DNA of 15,504 nucleotides from Paracoccaceae bacterium (GCA_023260935.1 JALQTL010000283.1:1-15504); one strand, 5' to 3'. Counted from the first letter of the stretch, positions 1-6,099 are shown. Notes: generated from the letters alone by a model not told the origin. A program made the numbers and translations.

Positions 1-35
1 CTGGCTCCAAACATGCGGCCAACTCCAAGGCCTGC

Positions 36-41
36 TATAAT
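36..41 (+). promoter_or_regulatory. Candidate -10 hexamer upstream of the chimeric ORF
   Basis: A perfect TATAAT lies about 29 bases before the ATG at 70. No convincing -35 element sits 16-18 bases upstream. If the first 200 bases really derive from a ribonucleotide reductase locus, this would be the -10 of that nrd promoter. I looked for a paired NrdR box around it and saw none. A perfect hexamer is uncommon by chance in this GC-rich sequence, but it is one motif only. Confidence 0.35.
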
Positions 42-69
42 CTGTCGCGATTAGAAACTAACTGCACGA

Positions 70-390
70 ATGAACATGAAAAAAGAACCTTGGTACTGGG
101 TGAATGACAACACACGCGCATTTATGGCGCGTGGTTACCTGGTGGGTGATCAGACCACTGAAGAGCGTGTTCGCTACATTGGCGAGTTTGCCGAAAAGAC
201 CCTTGGCAAGAAACTGGTCATCGACATGGAGCCCCAGGGCGATGGCAAATACGAGGGGCAGGTCTGGCGGCCATCGAACGACAAGGTCTATTACGGGACC
301 ATCGCGCTGAACGGCAACAGCATGAAACTGGCGGGCTGCGTGGCCGGCGGGCTGATCTGTTCCAAGCAGACCTGGACGCGGCTGAAATAA
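70..390 (+). CDS. Chimeric ORF: ribonucleotide reductase alpha N-terminus joined to DUF2147 C-terminal half
   Basis: The ORF encodes 106 residues. Residues 1-46 (WYWVNDNTRAFM, RGYLVGDQTTEERVRYIGEF, AEKTLG) read like the start of an NrdA-type ribonucleoside-diphosphate reductase alpha chain, where such a stretch normally continues into the catalytic domain. From about residue 46 the protein instead becomes the C-terminal half of a DUF2147 protein (GQVWRPSNDKVYYG at 63-76, LAGCVAGGLICSKQTWTR at 87-104). DUF2147 proteins are normally small exported proteins of roughly 120-140 residues with a signal peptide. Here the signal peptide and first half are absent, and a stop at 52-54 blocks extension. 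Bases 61-180 are 48% GC by my count, against 62% for 241-360. The join, near 202-210, is either a real rearrangement or an assembly or cloning chimera. Neither parent function is expected to survive. ATG76 is an alternative start; neither start has a good ribosome site. Confidence 0.7.
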   Translation: MNMKKEPWYWVNDNTRAFMARGYLVGDQTTEERVRYIGEFAEKTLGKKLVIDMEPQGDGKYEGQVWRPSNDKVYYGTIALNGNSMKLAGCVAGGLICSKQTWTRLK

Positions 391-418
391 GCAAGGATCG
401 GGTCGCCTTCCAACCGGC

Positions 419-439
419 GCCGCGCCATTCTGGCGCGGC
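419..439 (+). terminator. GC-rich hairpin after the DUF2147-like ORF
   Basis: A perfect 8-bp stem (GCCGCGCC / GGCGCGGC) closes on a 5-base ATTCT loop, 28 bases after the stop codon at 388-390. No T-run follows on either strand, so it is not a standard intrinsic terminator. It could be a weak terminator or a 3'-end stabilising stem. It also lies three bases before the GGAGG that serves the doubtful mini-ORF at 452. Confidence 0.4.
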
Positions 440-451
440 TCGGAGGATGAC

Positions 452-565
452 ATGACCCGAAAGGACTGGTTGCGGAACTGGACCCTTTGCCTGCTTCGGC
501 AAGGATCTTCTTCCTGCGCAGGAACCCGGCCGGCGCTAGTGCCGGTTGCCGGTCGCTTGTCATGA
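452..565 (+). CDS. Doubtful 37-residue mini-ORF
   Basis: The ORF runs ATG to TGA and encodes 37 residues beginning MTRKDWLRNWTLCLLRQG. Its main support is a strong ribosome-binding site, GGAGG at 442-446, five bases before the ATG. It lies 24 bases upstream of the Ada-domain gene and in the same frame, separated from it by the TGA at 563-565. The translation shows no domain, signal peptide or membrane segment, and I recognise no family. It could be a leader peptide for the Ada-domain gene, a decayed N-terminal part of it, or noncoding. I favour noncoding or leader, with low confidence. Confidence 0.22.
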   Translation: MTRKDWLRNWTLCLLRQGSSSCAGTRPALVPVAGRLS

Positions 566-589
566 CGGGACTGGCGAAAGGGGAATGAC

Positions 590-835
590 ATGGCGCCGCA
601 CGAACTGACCGATGCGCAATGGCAAGACCTTCTGGCGCGACGTGACCGTCCGGGGGTTTACGGCGTGGTCACGACAGGCGTGGCCTGCGCTTTCGGCTGC
701 CCGTCCCGGCCGCCGCTGCGCCGCAATACCGTAGCCTTTGTGACGCTGGCCGAGGCCCTTTCAGCCGGCTTCCGCCCCTGCCTTCGCTGTGGAAGCGTTC
801 GAAAAGTGCAATCCAACCCGCCAAGATCGGGTTAA
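590..835 (+). CDS. Free-standing Ada-type zinc-binding (methylphosphotriester repair) domain protein
   Basis: The gene encodes 81 residues and is almost entirely one Ada N-terminal zinc domain. Motifs are WQDLLARRD (11-19), VYGVVTTGVACAFGCPSRPP (23-42) and AGFRPCLRC (59-67). Four cysteines, C33, C37, C64 and C67, have exactly the spacing of E. coli Ada C38, C42, C69 and C72. In Ada these bind zinc, and the first accepts methyl groups from DNA phosphotriesters. The AraC-like DNA-binding region and the O6-methylguanine methyltransferase domain of full Ada are absent, so this is either a domain-only protein or a sensor without its output. The start has AAAGGGGA six bases upstream. The stop codon ends one base before the stop of the convergent hisH. 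The domain call is firm; the biological role is inferred. Confidence 0.85.
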   Translation: MAPHELTDAQWQDLLARRDRPGVYGVVTTGVACAFGCPSRPPLRRNTVAFVTLAEALSAGFRPCLRCGSVRKVQSNPPRSG

Positions 836-1477
836 TCACGGCTTCCATTGCAGGAAATTGGCAATGATCCGGAGGCCGGTGGCTTGCGATTTTTCCGGGT
901 GGAACTGCGTGCCAACCATGTTGCCCCGCCCGATGATGGCGGTGATTTCCCCCGCATAGTCGCAATGCGCCAGCCTTTCAGCCGGGTTATCGACGCGGAA
1001 ATGGTAGGAATGGACGAAATAGGCGTGATCCCCGGTCTGCACCCCCGCCAGCACCGGATGGGGATGATCGATCACCAGATCATTCCAGCCCATATGCGGC
1101 ACTTTCAGATGCGGATCAGCCGGGGTGATGCGCACGACCTCGCCTCCGATCCAGCCGAAACCGGGGGTGTCTTCGTATTCGCGGCCCCATGTGGCCATCA
1201 TCTGCATGCCCACGCAGATGCCCAGAAACGGCCGGGCGCGCCGGGTGACCGCCTCTTCGATCGCTTCGAACAGGCCGCCATAGGCGCCCAGTGCCCGGCG
1301 GCAGGCGGGAAAGGCACCATCCCCGGGCAGCACGATCCTGTCGGCGCGGGCCACGTCCTCGGGGCGCGAGGTCACAAGGATTTCGCCCGCCCCGGTTTCC
1401 GCGGCCATGCGCTGAAACGCCTTTTCGGCCGAATGCAGGTTGCCGCTGTCGTAATCGACCAGAACCGTCAGTGTCAT
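836..1477 (-). CDS. hisH: Imidazole glycerol phosphate synthase, glutamine amidotransferase subunit HisH
   Basis: The product has 213 residues, normal for HisH. It hydrolyses glutamine and passes ammonia to HisF, which converts PRFAR to imidazole glycerol phosphate and AICAR in histidine synthesis. It is a class I glutamine amidotransferase: the nucleophile is C88 in FLGICVGMQMM, and the partners H193 and E195 lie in GTQFHPEKSQ. The oxyanion-strand motif PGDGAFPACRRAL (51-63) is also present. The ATG shares an ATGA overlap with the hisB stop (1474-1477), so translation is probably coupled to hisB. The partner hisF, and hisA, do not follow; the next gene downstream is the convergent Ada-domain gene, so they must lie elsewhere. 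Confidence 0.96.
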   Translation of the reverse strand: MTLTVLVDYDSGNLHSAEKAFQRMAAETGAGEILVTSRPEDVARADRIVLPGDGAFPACRRALGAYGGLFEAIEEAVTRRARPFLGICVGMQMMATWGREYEDTPGFGWIGGEVVRITPADPHLKVPHMGWNDLVIDHPHPVLAGVQTGDHAYFVHSYHFRVDNPAERLAHCDYAGEITAIIGRGNMVGTQFHPEKSQATGLRIIANFLQWKP

Positions 1478-2061
1478 AGCGCGCCTTTGGTCGAAGGCAG
1501 GACGCCGGCCATGCGCGGATCGGGTTCAACCGCCATGCGCAAAGCGCGGGCCACGGCCTTGAAGGCAGCTTCGGCGATGTGGTGGCTGTTCACACCGTGG
1601 ATCAGGTCCACATGCAGCGTGATCCCGCCATGAGTGGCCAGCGCCTGAAAGAACTCGCGCACCAGTTCGGTATCGAAAGACCCGATCTTTGCGGTGGGGA
1701 AAGGCAGGTTCCAGACAAGGAAGGGCCGTGCCGAAAGATCCAGCGCACAGGCCACCTGCGCATCGTCCATCGCCAGATTGAAATGGCCATAACGGCGGAT
1801 GCCGGTCTTATCTCCCAAGGCGCGCGTCAGAGCCTGCCCGAGGGCAATGCCCGCATCCTCGACCGTGTGGTGATCATCCACATGCAGATCACCTTCAGCC
1901 TTCAGCGTGATGTCGATCAACGAATGGCGGGCCAGCTGGTCCATCATGTGATCAAAGAACCCGACACCGGTTTTCACGTCATAACGGCCGGTGCCATCAA
2001 GGTTGACGGTCACGGCAAGCTTGGTTTCCGCCGTGGCACGGGTGATTTCGGCAATGCGCAT
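1474..2061 (-). CDS. hisB: Imidazoleglycerol-phosphate dehydratase (monofunctional HisB)
   Basis: The product has 195 residues, the usual size of the single-domain enzyme rather than the E. coli phosphatase-dehydratase fusion. It dehydrates imidazole glycerol phosphate to imidazole acetol phosphate using a di-manganese centre. Metal-binding histidine motifs are clear: FFDHMMDQLARH (35-46), DDHHTVEDAG (62-71) and GVNSHHIAEAAF (156-167). I chose the ATG at 2061 because the family starts near MRIAEITRAT and an AAAGGGG lies upstream at a sensible distance; longer in-frame extensions would run back into the permease gene. The gene begins 26 bases after the metal-transporter permease on the same strand, so it may sit at the tail of that operon. 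Its stop overlaps the hisH start. Confidence 0.96.
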   Translation of the reverse strand: MRIAEITRATAETKLAVTVNLDGTGRYDVKTGVGFFDHMMDQLARHSLIDITLKAEGDLHVDDHHTVEDAGIALGQALTRALGDKTGIRRYGHFNLAMDDAQVACALDLSARPFLVWNLPFPTAKIGSFDTELVREFFQALATHGGITLHVDLIHGVNSHHIAEAAFKAVARALRMAVEPDPRMAGVLPSTKGAL

Positions 2062-2087
2062 CGCTGGCCCCTTTCGGTTTCGGCGCC

Positions 2088-2999
2088 TTATAGGCGGGCC
2101 GGGGCGCGTTGGGAAGTGACGAGCAGCGCCAAGCCCAGCATCGCACCCGATACAGTGGCGATCATGCCCGCGGCCGATACGGTAAAGCCCGCCCCCAGCC
2201 AGACCGGGGCATAGCCCGCCAGCACATAGCCCATCACCGCCGAGGTCACCGCAAATGCCACGGCAAGCCACACCTGCCGGGCCAGCCCGGCGGTCAGCAG
2301 CCGGGCGGTGGCAGCCGGGCAGATCAGCATGGAGATCGTCAGGATCGACCCCACCGCCTGAAAGGCTGCAACCGCCGCCAGCGCCGTGGCCGCCGTCAGC
2401 CCCGCCATGACCCAGCGCACCCGAATGCCCTGACCGCGGGCAAAAACCGGATCAAAGACCGTCATCGCCAAGGGCCGCCAGAAGACCACAAGCGCCAGCG
2501 CAATTCCCGCCGCGATCAGCGCCAATCGCCCCAGTTGGGGCGGCAGATCGGCAAGGGCCGCAGGGTCAACCAGACTGTGCAGCCCTTCGGCCGACAGCCA
2601 GATCAGGCTTTCCAGATTGCCGTAAAGCGCATGTTCGACATCAAGGTGGATGGCGCCGGTGCCCGTCACCTCCAGCAACAGGACACCGGCCGCGAACATG
2701 GTGGTAAAGACGACGGCCATGGCGGCGCCGGGTTCCATACCGCTGCGCCGGGTGACCGCCTCTATCATCAGGGCGGAAAGGCCGGCCGCCACCAGGGCCC
2801 CCGCCCCCATGACCCAGCCCGCCGAAGACCCGGTAAGAAGAAAGGCCGCGACGATGCCGGGCAGCACCACATGGCTGATCGCATCGCCCAGCATGGCGCG
2901 GCGCGACAGGATCAGAAAGTTCCCCGGCAAGGCGCAGGCAAGGGCGGCCAGCGCGGCCACAAGAATGGGCGGCAGGGAAAGCGCAAGGAATTCAGCCAT
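2088..2999 (-). CDS. Metal ABC transporter permease (ABC-3 family), second subunit
   Basis: The product is a very hydrophobic 303-residue membrane protein of the ABC-3 family (ZnuB/TroC/TroD/MntB), with about eight or nine predicted membrane segments. Family landmarks are RRAMLGDAISHVVLPGI (33-49) and the conserved late helix VGSILTISMLICPAATARLL (216-235). It should form the inner-membrane channel for Mn(II), Zn(II) or Fe(II) together with the permease encoded just upstream. Its ATG lies inside the end of that gene, with an 8-base overlap (2992-2999). It is the last transporter gene of the operon. The two permeases are related but clearly different, as in TroC/TroD pairs that make a heterodimer. 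Confidence 0.92.
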   Translation of the reverse strand: MAEFLALSLPPILVAALAALACALPGNFLILSRRAMLGDAISHVVLPGIVAAFLLTGSSAGWVMGAGALVAAGLSALMIEAVTRRSGMEPGAAMAVVFTTMFAAGVLLLEVTGTGAIHLDVEHALYGNLESLIWLSAEGLHSLVDPAALADLPPQLGRLALIAAGIALALVVFWRPLAMTVFDPVFARGQGIRVRWVMAGLTAATALAAVAAFQAVGSILTISMLICPAATARLLTAGLARQVWLAVAFAVTSAVMGYVLAGYAPVWLGAGFTVSAAGMIATVSGAMLGLALLVTSQRAPARL

Positions 3000-3843
3000 G
3001 TCGTCCCCGGATCAGAAGGCTGAGGACAAAGAGGGCAGATGCCAGCAGCACGATGACAGGGCCCGTCGGCACATCGGGCACGCCAGCGGAAATGGCCGCC
3101 CCGACATAACCGCACCCCGCCCCGATCAGCGCCGACAGCCGTGCCACCCCGCCCACGGTTCCGGCCCAAAGCCGCGCCGTGACGGCCGGCGTCACCAAAA
3201 GCGCCACGATCAGGATCAGGCCTGTCACGTTCAGCCCGACCAGCACCACCGCCAGCACCACGCCCATCAGCACCGTATCGAAGGTTTCGGGCCTTAGCCC
3301 GGCCAGCCGCGCCTGCACCGGATCGAAGGCCACCATGGCCAGCGGTCGGTGAAGCAGCCACAGCACCGCCAGCACCCCCGCGCCGCCCGCCGCGATCACT
3401 ATCGCATCGGCCCGCAGCATGCCGGCGGTCGAGCCAAGAAGCACCGTTTCCAGCCCCGCGGGGCGGCCCTGCCCCAGCCCCTGAATGACCGTCAGCAACA
3501 CGATCCCGAAGCCGTAAAAGGTGGAAAGGACAGCCCCCGTGGCCGTGTCTTCCGGCAGGCGGCGCAGGATCATTTGCACAGACCACAGGCCCAGCGCCGC
3601 CGTCAGCGCCGCCCCCAGCATAAGACCCGGAAGAAACCGCCCGTCACCGCCCAGCGCCACCATAGCCAGAAACCCCAGCGCGATGCCCGGCAGCGTGGCA
3701 TGGGCCATGGCATCCGACATCAGCGCCCTGCGCCGCAGGGTCAGAAAGGCCCCGGCACCACCGGCGGCCGCCCCCAGCAACGCAGCGCCAATGCTGACAA
3801 GGGCTGCGTTGTAACCCGCCTGAAGGGCAAGGGCGGCAAGCAT
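2992..3843 (-). CDS. Metal ABC transporter permease (ABC-3 family), first subunit
   Basis: The product has 283 residues with about eight or nine membrane segments, and belongs to the ABC-3 family. Landmarks are RRRALMSDAMAHATLPGIAL (37-56), NKIE-free cytoplasmic loops, and the conserved helix VGLNVTGLILIVALLVTPAV (202-221). It pairs with the permease encoded next to it to form a divalent-metal channel in the inner membrane. Two starts compete: a GTG at 3846 and an ATG at 3843. I prefer the ATG because it gives a TGATG stop-start overlap with the ATPase gene, the same arrangement seen at the binding protein/ATPase junction. The order binding protein, ATPase, permease, permease matches troABCD. 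Confidence 0.92.
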   Translation of the reverse strand: MLAALALQAGYNAALVSIGAALLGAAAGGAGAFLTLRRRALMSDAMAHATLPGIALGFLAMVALGGDGRFLPGLMLGAALTAALGLWSVQMILRRLPEDTATGAVLSTFYGFGIVLLTVIQGLGQGRPAGLETVLLGSTAGMLRADAIVIAAGGAGVLAVLWLLHRPLAMVAFDPVQARLAGLRPETFDTVLMGVVLAVVLVGLNVTGLILIVALLVTPAVTARLWAGTVGGVARLSALIGAGCGYVGAAISAGVPDVPTGPVIVLLASALFVLSLLIRGRHG

Positions 3844-4595
3844 CACACGATCGCGGCCTGAAGAAGTGCCGCCCCATAGGTGGTGGCCAGCCGTTCCCGC
3901 GTGAAGGTGGTGGCAACCGTCCCCTCGGCCACGGTCCTGCGGTTCAGCAGCAGCACACGGTCGAAATAGCTGCTGACAGTGGACAGATCGTGATGCACGC
4001 TCAGCAGCGTTGCCCCGCCATCGCGCAACCCCTGAAGAACCGAGATGATCGCCGCCTCGGTCGCGGCATCGACCCCGGCAAAGGGTTCATCCAGCAAGAA
4101 AAGCTCGGCCCGCGACATCAACGCCCGGGCAAGGAAGACCCGCTGCTGCTGCCCGCCCGACAAGGCACCGATCTGACGGTCGGCCAGATCGGCCATGCCG
4201 GTACGGTCCAGCGCCTCGGCGACCTCGGCGCGCAAGGCGGTGGTGATGCGCCCCAGAAGGCCGGTGCGGCGGTACGCCCCCATCAGCACAACGTCAAAGA
4301 CACGAACCGGAAAGGACCAGTCCACCGCCGCGCGCTGTGGGACATAGGCGATGCGATCCAGCACCCCGGCCACCGGACGGCCAAAGGCGCGCACCTCTCC
4401 GGTCGAGGGTTCAAGGCCAAGCACCGCCTTCAGGAAAGTGGATTTGCCGGCCCCGTTCGGCCCGACGATCGCGGTCAGGGTACCGCGCGGCACATGCGCC
4501 TCGGCCCCATCCAACGCCAGTTTGCCATCATAGCTGACCGTCAGGCCCGAAACGCTGAGCACTTCGCTGCGCGGAAAGGGGGTGGGGTCAACCAT
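3843..4595 (-). CDS. Metal ABC transporter ATP-binding protein (TroB/MntB-type)
   Basis: The 250-residue ATPase energises the metal transporter from the cytoplasmic side. It is complete: Walker A GPNGAGKST (45-53), Q-loop Q87, signature LSGGQQQR (145-152), Walker B LFLLDEP (165-171), and H202 in SVHHDLSTV. The stretch VPQRAAVDWSFPVRVFDVVL (85-104) is typical of ATPases from manganese/iron/zinc (ABC-3) uptake systems and separates it from general ABC ATPases. Its ATG overlaps the stop of the binding-protein gene as TGATG, and its own stop overlaps the start of the first permease, so the four subunits look translationally coupled. Confidence 0.95.
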   Translation of the reverse strand: MVDPTPFPRSEVLSVSGLTVSYDGKLALDGAEAHVPRGTLTAIVGPNGAGKSTFLKAVLGLEPSTGEVRAFGRPVAGVLDRIAYVPQRAAVDWSFPVRVFDVVLMGAYRRTGLLGRITTALRAEVAEALDRTGMADLADRQIGALSGGQQQRVFLARALMSRAELFLLDEPFAGVDAATEAAIISVLQGLRDGGATLLSVHHDLSTVSSYFDRVLLLNRRTVAEGTVATTFTRERLATTYGAALLQAAIV

Positions 4596-5539
4596 CAGCC
4601 CGCGACCCCCAGCCTGCCATTGGCGCCCCGATCAGGGGCAGTGCCCCCAAGCGCGCGGGCGATGACAGTGGCGTTGTGATCCAGCATGCCCAGCCATGTG
4701 CCTTCGTAACTGCCATCGGGGCCCATCGCGTCGGAAAAAAGCTCTCCTCCGATGGCGACGGCATGGCCGCGGGCGGCGGCGCCTTCGACCAGCGCGCGGA
4801 TGGATCTGTCGGAAACCGAGCTTTCCACGAAGACTGCCGGAATGCGCCGCGTGACCAGCAGATCAACCAGCGCGCCAATGCGCACAAGGCCGGCCTCGGA
4901 TTCCGTCGAGATGCCCTGCACGCCTTCGACCTGAAAGCCGAAGACGCGACCAAAATAGGAAAACGCATCATGCGCCGTGACCAGCACCCGCGCCTCAGCC
5001 GGGACGGTGGCCAGCACTTGCGCCGCATAGGCCCCCATCATGGCGATTTCGGCCCTATATGCCTTGGCCCGCTCTGCCGCATCGGGGGCAAAGGGCAACA
5101 CCGCCGCTTCGACCGCCCGCGTCACCTCGGACCACAGGTCGGGCGCGAACCAGACATGCGGATCGGGCCTGTCAGGATGATCGGGCTTGGCCAGCAGCAC
5201 GTCTTTCGGCAGGCTTTCGGCCACCGCTAAAACCGGCTTTCGCGCCGCCAGATCCCCCATCAGGGTCACAAGCTGGGCTTCAAGGTTCAGCCCGTGCCAC
5301 AGCACCAGATCGGCACGCGACAGAGCCAGAATGTCGTTGCGGGTGGCCCGGTGGCCGTGCGGGTCCATCCCCGGGCCCATCAGCGCGGCGACATCAAGGC
5401 CAGAGATCTGGCGCGCGGCATCGGCAATCATTCCCGTGGTGGCCACGATCCGCGGCGTGCCGGCAGACGCGACAGATGGCAACGATGCCGCGGCAAGGGC
5501 AACCATGAAATGGCGGCGGGTCAACATCGGCACGGTCAT
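4595..5539 (-). CDS. TroA/ZnuA-family metal-binding periplasmic protein with a Tat-like signal
   Basis: The 314-residue product should capture a divalent metal in the periplasm and deliver it to the permeases. Residues 7-26 begin TRRHFMVAL and end at a likely ASA cleavage site near 26. The twin arginine followed by x-F-M suggests Tat export, and there is no lipobox. Likely metal ligands are H61 in DPHGH, H128 in DPHVW, H190 in TAHDAFSYF and D287 in GMLDHN. A histidine at the third position resembles TroA and ZnuA, while many Mn-specific proteins carry glutamate there. The histidine-rich loop common in ZnuA is short (KPDHPDRPDPH, 118-128). It is the first gene of the operon, behind the paired operators at 5567-5610. 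AGGA precedes the ATG by eight bases. Family assignment is firm; metal identity (Mn or Zn) is open. Confidence 0.93.
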   Translation of the reverse strand: MTVPMLTRRHFMVALAAASLPSVASAGTPRIVATTGMIADAARQISGLDVAALMGPGMDPHGHRATRNDILALSRADLVLWHGLNLEAQLVTLMGDLAARKPVLAVAESLPKDVLLAKPDHPDRPDPHVWFAPDLWSEVTRAVEAAVLPFAPDAAERAKAYRAEIAMMGAYAAQVLATVPAEARVLVTAHDAFSYFGRVFGFQVEGVQGISTESEAGLVRIGALVDLLVTRRIPAVFVESSVSDRSIRALVEGAAARGHAVAIGGELFSDAMGPDGSYEGTWLGMLDHNATVIARALGGTAPDRGANGRLGVAG

Positions 5540-5559
5540 CCTGCGGTTCCTGACGCCCC

Positions 5560-5588
5560 CAAGGTATGCGAACCATTCGCAATGTCAA
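5560..5588 (-). promoter_or_regulatory. Candidate promoter of the metal-transporter operon
   Basis: On the minus strand a perfect TTGACA lies at 5588-5583, with a weak -10 (TACCTT at 5566-5561, 16-base spacer). The first palindromic operator fills the spacer, so a bound repressor would block polymerase directly. The ATG follows about 20 bases after the -10. The -35 is strong evidence; the -10 is poor. Confidence 0.5.
5567..5581. promoter_or_regulatory. Palindromic operator 1 (TGCGAA-CCA-TTCGCA)
   Basis: This is a perfect 6-3-6 palindrome lying between the -35 and -10 of the transporter promoter. It shares GAACCATTCGCAA (5570-5582) with the second operator 28 bases away. The GAA-N3-TTC core and the position before a metal-uptake operon suggest a site for a Fur-superfamily regulator (Mur, Zur, Fur or Irr). 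Which one cannot be decided from sequence alone. Confidence 0.65.
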
Positions 5589-5593
5589 TGCAA

Positions 5594-5610
5594 TTGAGAA
5601 CCATTCGCAA
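5594..5610. promoter_or_regulatory. Palindromic operator 2 (TTGAGAA-CCA-TTCGCAA)
   Basis: This is a 7-3-7 palindrome with a single mismatch, just upstream of the -35 element and centred 28 bases from operator 1. It repeats 13 bases of operator 1 exactly, in the same orientation. Two such sites flanking a TTGACA are best read as a double operator for one metalloregulator. Confidence 0.62.
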
Positions 5611-5625
5611 AAGTGTGAGCTAGCC

Positions 5626-6033
5626 TCAGGGCATCAGAATGGCCTTGCGGTCATAGTCCATGCGCTCTTCGGTGCCGTCATCGAAGATGGCGACCACGCT
5701 GACGCTGCTGACCATTCCCAAAGGCAGGGTGGTATAGGGAAGGTGGTTTTCCAGCTTCAGCGCATTGGGCTGTGCCTCGCCCTCATGGCAGGGTTCCATT
5801 TCCCATATCTTCGTGGCGGCCGTGGAATTGACCGAAAAGCGCACCTCGGAAAGACCGCAGCGCCAGCTTTCCAGATGGGTGAAATACAAGAGGTCATTGC
5901 CGTCATATTCGCGCAAGGCCACCCAATTGGCCTTTGTGGCCAGAAGGATCGGCTTCACCTCGGCCGCGGTGGTGAAGTTCTGGGCACTGACGGGGGTGGC
6001 AAGCGACAGAAGCAGAAGCAAGGCAAAGCGCAT
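5626..6033 (-). CDS. Secreted conserved hypothetical protein
   Basis: The product has 135 residues with a clear Sec signal peptide: MRFALLLLLSLATPVSA, cleavage near residue 17. The mature part is about 118 residues with two cysteines, C59 (WRCGLSEV) and C82 (EMEPCHEG), which could form one disulfide. I recognise no named domain, and assign no function. I chose the ATG at 6033 because it places the signal peptide at the very N-terminus; the same frame stays open far upstream, but only as antisense to the glycosyltransferase gene. It is divergent from that gene (66-base gap) and lies upstream of the metal operon on the same strand, ending just before that operon's operators. Confidence 0.82.
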   Translation of the reverse strand: MRFALLLLLSLATPVSAQNFTTAAEVKPILLATKANWVALREYDGNDLLYFTHLESWRCGLSEVRFSVNSTAATKIWEMEPCHEGEAQPNALKLENHLPYTTLPLGMVSSVSVVAIFDDGTEERMDYDRKAILMP

Positions 6034-6099
6034 ATTCCCATCCTTTCGTTCGCCCCCGAACGGCGCTACCTTGCCGCCGAGCAGACTGATGGGGAAAGA

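Noticed and set aside
1..69. An NrdR box near the TATAAT, expected if this is an nrd promoter
   Set aside because: I see no pair of NrdR-like palindromes in these 69 bases. The sites could lie beyond the window edge.
1..210. A frameshift in an otherwise normal DUF2147 gene
   Set aside because: None of the three plus-strand frames upstream of 207 encodes a DUF2147 N-terminus or a signal peptide. Instead the current frame matches a ribonucleotide reductase start, so a join explains it better.
2084..2096. Terminator between the permease gene and hisB
   Set aside because: The stem is only five base pairs with a three-base loop and no T-run, so it is unlikely to stop transcription.
2062..2271. 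Extension of hisB to a start inside the permease gene
   Set aside because: The extra residues do not resemble HisB. The 195-residue form from ATG2061 has the family's start and a ribosome site.
2109..3861. Long plus-strand frames opposite the two permease genes
   Set aside because: They are rich in Arg, Gln, His and Pro and lack domains. The minus strand carries clear ABC-3 permeases.
5566..6099. N-terminal extension of the glycosyltransferase-like protein
   Set aside because: It is antisense to the secreted-protein gene and crosses the metal operators. A ribosome site precedes ATG6100, where family-like sequence begins.
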